From the NCBI GenBank assembly GCA_019637295.1, contig JAHBVX010000008.1, forward strand, positions 248,001-312,000: a stretch of 64,000 nt of DNA, read 5' to 3'. The notes under the pieces are model-generated. The model did no database searches. It saw only the letters and a program-made list of their open reading frames with translations, and was not told the origin of the DNA. Below, in pieces: positions 61,810 to 64,000 of this stretch. The stretch's first letter is position 1. Each line of letters opens with the position of its first letter. The position numbers and the translations under genes were made by a program. Source of the stretch: Polyangiaceae bacterium (lineage in GTDB: Bacteria; Myxococcota_A; Polyangia; Polyangiales; Polyangiaceae).

Positions 61810-62769
61810 ATGACCCGACCCGAACCCCAGGCGCTCGAGGCCTCCATCCGGACCGACGATGGCTTTGCCGTGGCCGCGCGGATCTACGAGCCGGCCGGCG
61901 CGCCACGCGCCAGCGTGGTCATCCACGGCGCCACCGCCGTGCCCCAGCGCTACTACCGCAGGTTTGCCGAGTACCTCGCCTCGCGCGGGGCACGGGTGAG
62001 CACCTACGACTATCGCGGCGTGGGCGAGTCCAGGCCCATGTCGCTCGTCGACTTCCCCGCCAGCATGCGGGACTGGGCCGAGCTCGATGCCCGGGCGGTG
62101 ATTCGCTTCGCGGACCAGTCTTCGCCCGGATTGCCTCGCCTGTCCGTGGGCCACAGCTTCGGGGGGCAGCTCGTGGGTCTGATCGACGAAGCTCGCGCGG
62201 TGGACTCCGCGCTGATGGTTGGGGCCCAACTCGGCTATGTTGCACACTGGCCGGTGCTCGAGCGAGCTCGACTTCACGCCGTGTGGAACCTGGCGATCCC
62301 CACGCTGAGCGCGCTGTACGGCTACGTCCCCGGACGCTTCGGGCTCAGCCAAGACCTACCTTCGGGGGTGGCGCGCGAGTGGTCGCGTTGGTGTCGCTCA
62401 CCGAACTACTTGATGGACCACGTGGAGGGTGCGCGCGAGCGCTTCGCGCGCTTCGATCGGCCGGTGCTGTTCTACAGCTTCACGGACGACAGTTTTGCTC
62501 CCGAGGCGGCGGTCGACGCCCTGCTCGGCGCGCTCGACACGGCTCGGGTCAGCCATCGTCGCTACGCCCCCTCGGAGCTGGGGCGCAAGGAAGTCGGCCA
62601 CTTTGGCTTCTTCCGCGCGCAGGCCCAGAGTCGCTTGTGGAACGAGGCTGGCGAGTGGCTGGACGCCGCCGTCGAGCGACGACCAGTGCGGTTCGCCTCA
62701 CACCGGCCTTCGGAGATCGAGATCAGCGCCAGCGACATTCACCTGGACCTACAGTTCGGGCGAGCTTGA
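61810..62769 (+). CDS. Alpha/beta hydrolase (serine aminopeptidase/lipase-like)
   Basis: 319 residues. Hydrolase fold with SVVIHGATAVPQRYYRRFAEYLASRGARVSTYDYRGVGES (oxyanion region and strand 4), nucleophile elbow LSVGHSFGGQLVGL (GHSFGG), and FDRPVLFYSFTDDSFAPEAAVDALL (acid D on strand 7). The catalytic His lies in the KEVGHFGFFRAQ region. The pattern matches the uncharacterised 'serine-lipase UCP037442' type. Cytoplasmic, since no signal peptide. Divergent from the LysR gene; its 3' end overlaps the following convergent gene by 21 bases. Confidence 0.85.
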   Translation: MTRPEPQALEASIRTDDGFAVAARIYEPAGAPRASVVIHGATAVPQRYYRRFAEYLASRGARVSTYDYRGVGESRPMSLVDFPASMRDWAELDARAVIRFADQSSPGLPRLSVGHSFGGQLVGLIDEARAVDSALMVGAQLGYVAHWPVLERARLHAVWNLAIPTLSALYGYVPGRFGLSQDLPSGVAREWSRWCRSPNYLMDHVEGARERFARFDRPVLFYSFTDDSFAPEAAVDALLGALDTARVSHRRYAPSELGRKEVGHFGFFRAQAQSRLWNEAGEWLDAAVERRPVRFASHRPSEIEISASDIHLDLQFGRA

Positions 62770-63645
62770 GTCCCAGGTCGCGTCCGCGCAGCAGCGAAAC
62801 CCGGTCGAGTAGTCGTGGTAGTCGAACGGGTGGAAGATGGTGCGATAGTCGCAGCCTTCACCGTTTTGATAGGTGTCCATCAGGTACCCGCCGAAGAACA
62901 CCCCGTCTGGATCGGCGACCCACTCGTGCAGGTTGCCGACCATGTCGAAGACCCCGTAGGCGTTGGTGCACTGCGCGAACGCGCCAGTGGGAAACACGCT
63001 GTGCGTCATCTCGTGCAGCCGAGGGTCGTTCATCCAGCGCGGATGCCACATCTCGAGCGGATCCTCGTCCGGTGGCGCGTGCTTCTTGAACAGCCGAACC
63101 ACCGGGTGATTGTCCAGCGTTCGAAAGCGATCGTTGCACACGTTGGGGCGACGCCGATCGCCGTAGGGGTAGATGGTGCGAGCGGGGCCGCGACAGGCCG
63201 TGACCCACTCATCGATCTCGCACAGCCGCTTTCCCGCCCGCTGGCAGGCGACCTGCGCTTGCGCGCCGCTGATGTACCCCTGCGGCTTCCTGCTCGCCAC
63301 GCTGACCGCCACCACGCGGGACTCGAGCCCCGCTACCCGTTGGTTGCCCGGGTGCCGCCGGGGCGCCTCACCCGGCGTGACGAGCTCGATTGACGCTTCC
63401 CAGCGATCGATGCAGTACGCGCCGTGAGCTCGCCACACCAGGCTCATCGAGGGCCCGCAGCGCGGGGTGAGGCCCGGCTCCAACGACCGAGGCGCCGGCG
63501 CGGAGACGGCCGCTCCCGCGTCGGGCGCCGAAGCAGCGGGCGCGGGACTCTGGGGCTCTGCCCGGGCCGGAGTGTCGAGCGGGGCTGGTGCCGCACCGCA
63601 AGCGGTCAGCGCCGTCAGCAGCCCGAGCGCGGCTCCTCGCGTCAT
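62749..63645 (-). CDS. Formylglycine-generating-enzyme (SUMF1)-fold lipoprotein
   Basis: 298 residues from ATG 63645. Signal MTRGAALGLLTALTAC (lipobox A-L-T-A-C), a Pro/Ala linker, then a SUMF1/FGE-sulfatase fold: MSLVWRAHGAYCIDRWEASIEL, VSVASRKPQGYISGAQAQVACQRAGKRLCEIDEWVTACRG (A..AC...GKRLP-like), YPYGDRRRPNVCND, YGVFDMVGNLHEWVADPDGVFFGG and TGFRCCAD. The hallmark 'D..GNV.EWV' is D-M-V-G-N-L-H-E-W-V. The active-site Cys pair of true FGE is not clearly placed, so it may be a binding protein rather than an oxidase. Its ATG overlaps the TGA of the saccharopine-dehydrogenase-like gene (ATGA), so they are co-translated. Confidence 0.85.
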   Translation of the reverse strand: MTRGAALGLLTALTACGAAPAPLDTPARAEPQSPAPAASAPDAGAAVSAPAPRSLEPGLTPRCGPSMSLVWRAHGAYCIDRWEASIELVTPGEAPRRHPGNQRVAGLESRVVAVSVASRKPQGYISGAQAQVACQRAGKRLCEIDEWVTACRGPARTIYPYGDRRRPNVCNDRFRTLDNHPVVRLFKKHAPPDEDPLEMWHPRWMNDPRLHEMTHSVFPTGAFAQCTNAYGVFDMVGNLHEWVADPDGVFFGGYLMDTYQNGEGCDYRTIFHPFDYHDYSTGFRCCADATWDSSSPEL

Positions 63646-64000
63646 TCCCAACGCTCGGTCACGTCGATGCCGCGCGCGCGCACGGCCTGAACGAACGCGC
63701 CGAGCGGCACGGCCAACTCGCCCGGCAGCACGCCCTTGCGCTCGATCGCGCCGGCGCCCAGCATGTAGGCAATCGCCGCCGTAGGGTAGGCGGTCGTGCG
63801 CGCCATCGCCGAGTGACCCGTGCGCGCATCGTGGCGATCGACGAGCTCGAACACGAGACGCGTCTTCTTGCCGTTCTTCTTGCCGTCGAGCAGGATTCGC
63901 GCGAGCACCACGTCCGTGTCGTCGTCGGTCAGCGCGCGCTCCAGCAGCGCCTCGATCAGTTGCCGCGGCACCACCCCGCCGAGCGAGGTCTCACTGAGCA
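63642..64000 (-). CDS. Saccharopine dehydrogenase-like protein, C-terminal part (runs off right edge)
   Basis: The frame is open to the window edge; 119 C-terminal codons are seen. LSETSLGGVVPRQLIEALLERALTDDDTDVVLARILLDGKKNGKKTRLVFELVDRHDARTGHSAMARTTAYPTAAIAYMLGAGAIERKGVLPGELAVPLGAFVQAVRARGIDVTERWE matches the end of LYS9-like saccharopine dehydrogenases ('D.v.lr....G..G......f.l.D..D..TG.sAM.RTTafPasi.a.ml..G.i...GV..PE..vp...f...l..RGI.v'). Likely NAD(P)-dependent oxidoreductase of carboxylated amines such as lysine or carboxyspermidine type. Coupled by ATGA to the SUMF1-fold lipoprotein. Confidence 0.82.
   Translation of the reverse strand, partial: LSETSLGGVVPRQLIEALLERALTDDDTDVVLARILLDGKKNGKKTRLVFELVDRHDARTGHSAMARTTAYPTAAIAYMLGAGAIERKGVLPGELAVPLGAFVQAVRARGIDVTERWE

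Overview
The window is dense, very GC-rich (around 70% by eye) chromosomal DNA with strong GC3 bias. Its gene content points to a myxobacterium (Myxococcota, probably Polyangiales/Sorangiineae): many secreted lipoproteins with Gly/Ser/Ala-rich linkers after the lipobox, Cys-rich lipoproteins, two sigma-54 activators, FHA proteins, a Hanks-type Ser/Thr kinase, a PEGA/TPR-type envelope protein and a two-part radical SAM protein of the TIGR03960/TIGR03936 type. I see no rRNA, tRNA, CRISPR array, prophage or intact insertion sequence.

Layout. 1-7 kb: a partial membrane protein, a polyamine-synthase-like methyltransferase fold overlapping a PaaK-type adenylating enzyme, then a reverse-strand run of APS kinase, sulfotransferase, radical SAM/SPASM enzyme and SAM methyltransferase that looks like one sulfation/modification cassette. 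7-14 kb: proton-translocating transhydrogenase pntAB, a GH5-type secreted glycosidase, the ribosome-associated ABC-F protein EttA and a YqeY protein. 14-20 kb: a divergent ribbon-helix-helix regulator/lipoprotein pair around a 29-bp palindromic site, a beta-propeller lipoprotein, a P-domain protein that has lost its 5' end, and an orphan GAF/sigma-54 activator. 20-27 kb: envelope lipoproteins, an Nramp-like carrier without the metal motif, a TPR protein, an EamA exporter and a Cys-rich lipoprotein. 27-29 kb: a HipBA module with two matched palindromic operators, preceded by a decayed reductase fragment.

29-46 kb: FHA and lipoproteins, the large radical SAM protein, a Ca/Na exchanger, a dimethylglycine/sarcosine dehydrogenase, a collagen-like secreted protein with a duplicated C-terminal domain resembling that of sponge short-chain collagens, a ceramidase-like lipoprotein, and a 925-residue protein joining a ClpB-like AAA+ unfoldase to a class I release-factor-like domain that lacks GGQ. 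Then come a glutaredoxin/A-type carrier/rhodanese fusion and a DnaJ-zinc-finger protein. 46-64 kb: a small Cys-rich lipoprotein ahead of an NtrC-family two-component pair and an FHA protein, a copper-type P1B ATPase with two YHS domains, a sugar epimerase plus lipid-flippase-like protein, an outer membrane barrel/lipoprotein pair, a Ser/Thr kinase, a GspC-like PDZ protein, MscL, a LysR regulator, an alpha/beta hydrolase, a formylglycine-generating-enzyme-fold lipoprotein and the end of a saccharopine-dehydrogenase-like gene.

The most unusual object is the ClpB-like/release-factor-like fusion at 41192-43969. Its architecture suggests an ATP-driven unfoldase brought to the ribosome, i.e. a candidate rescue or quality-control factor. 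All functional statements are inferences from motifs read by eye; no database search was possible.
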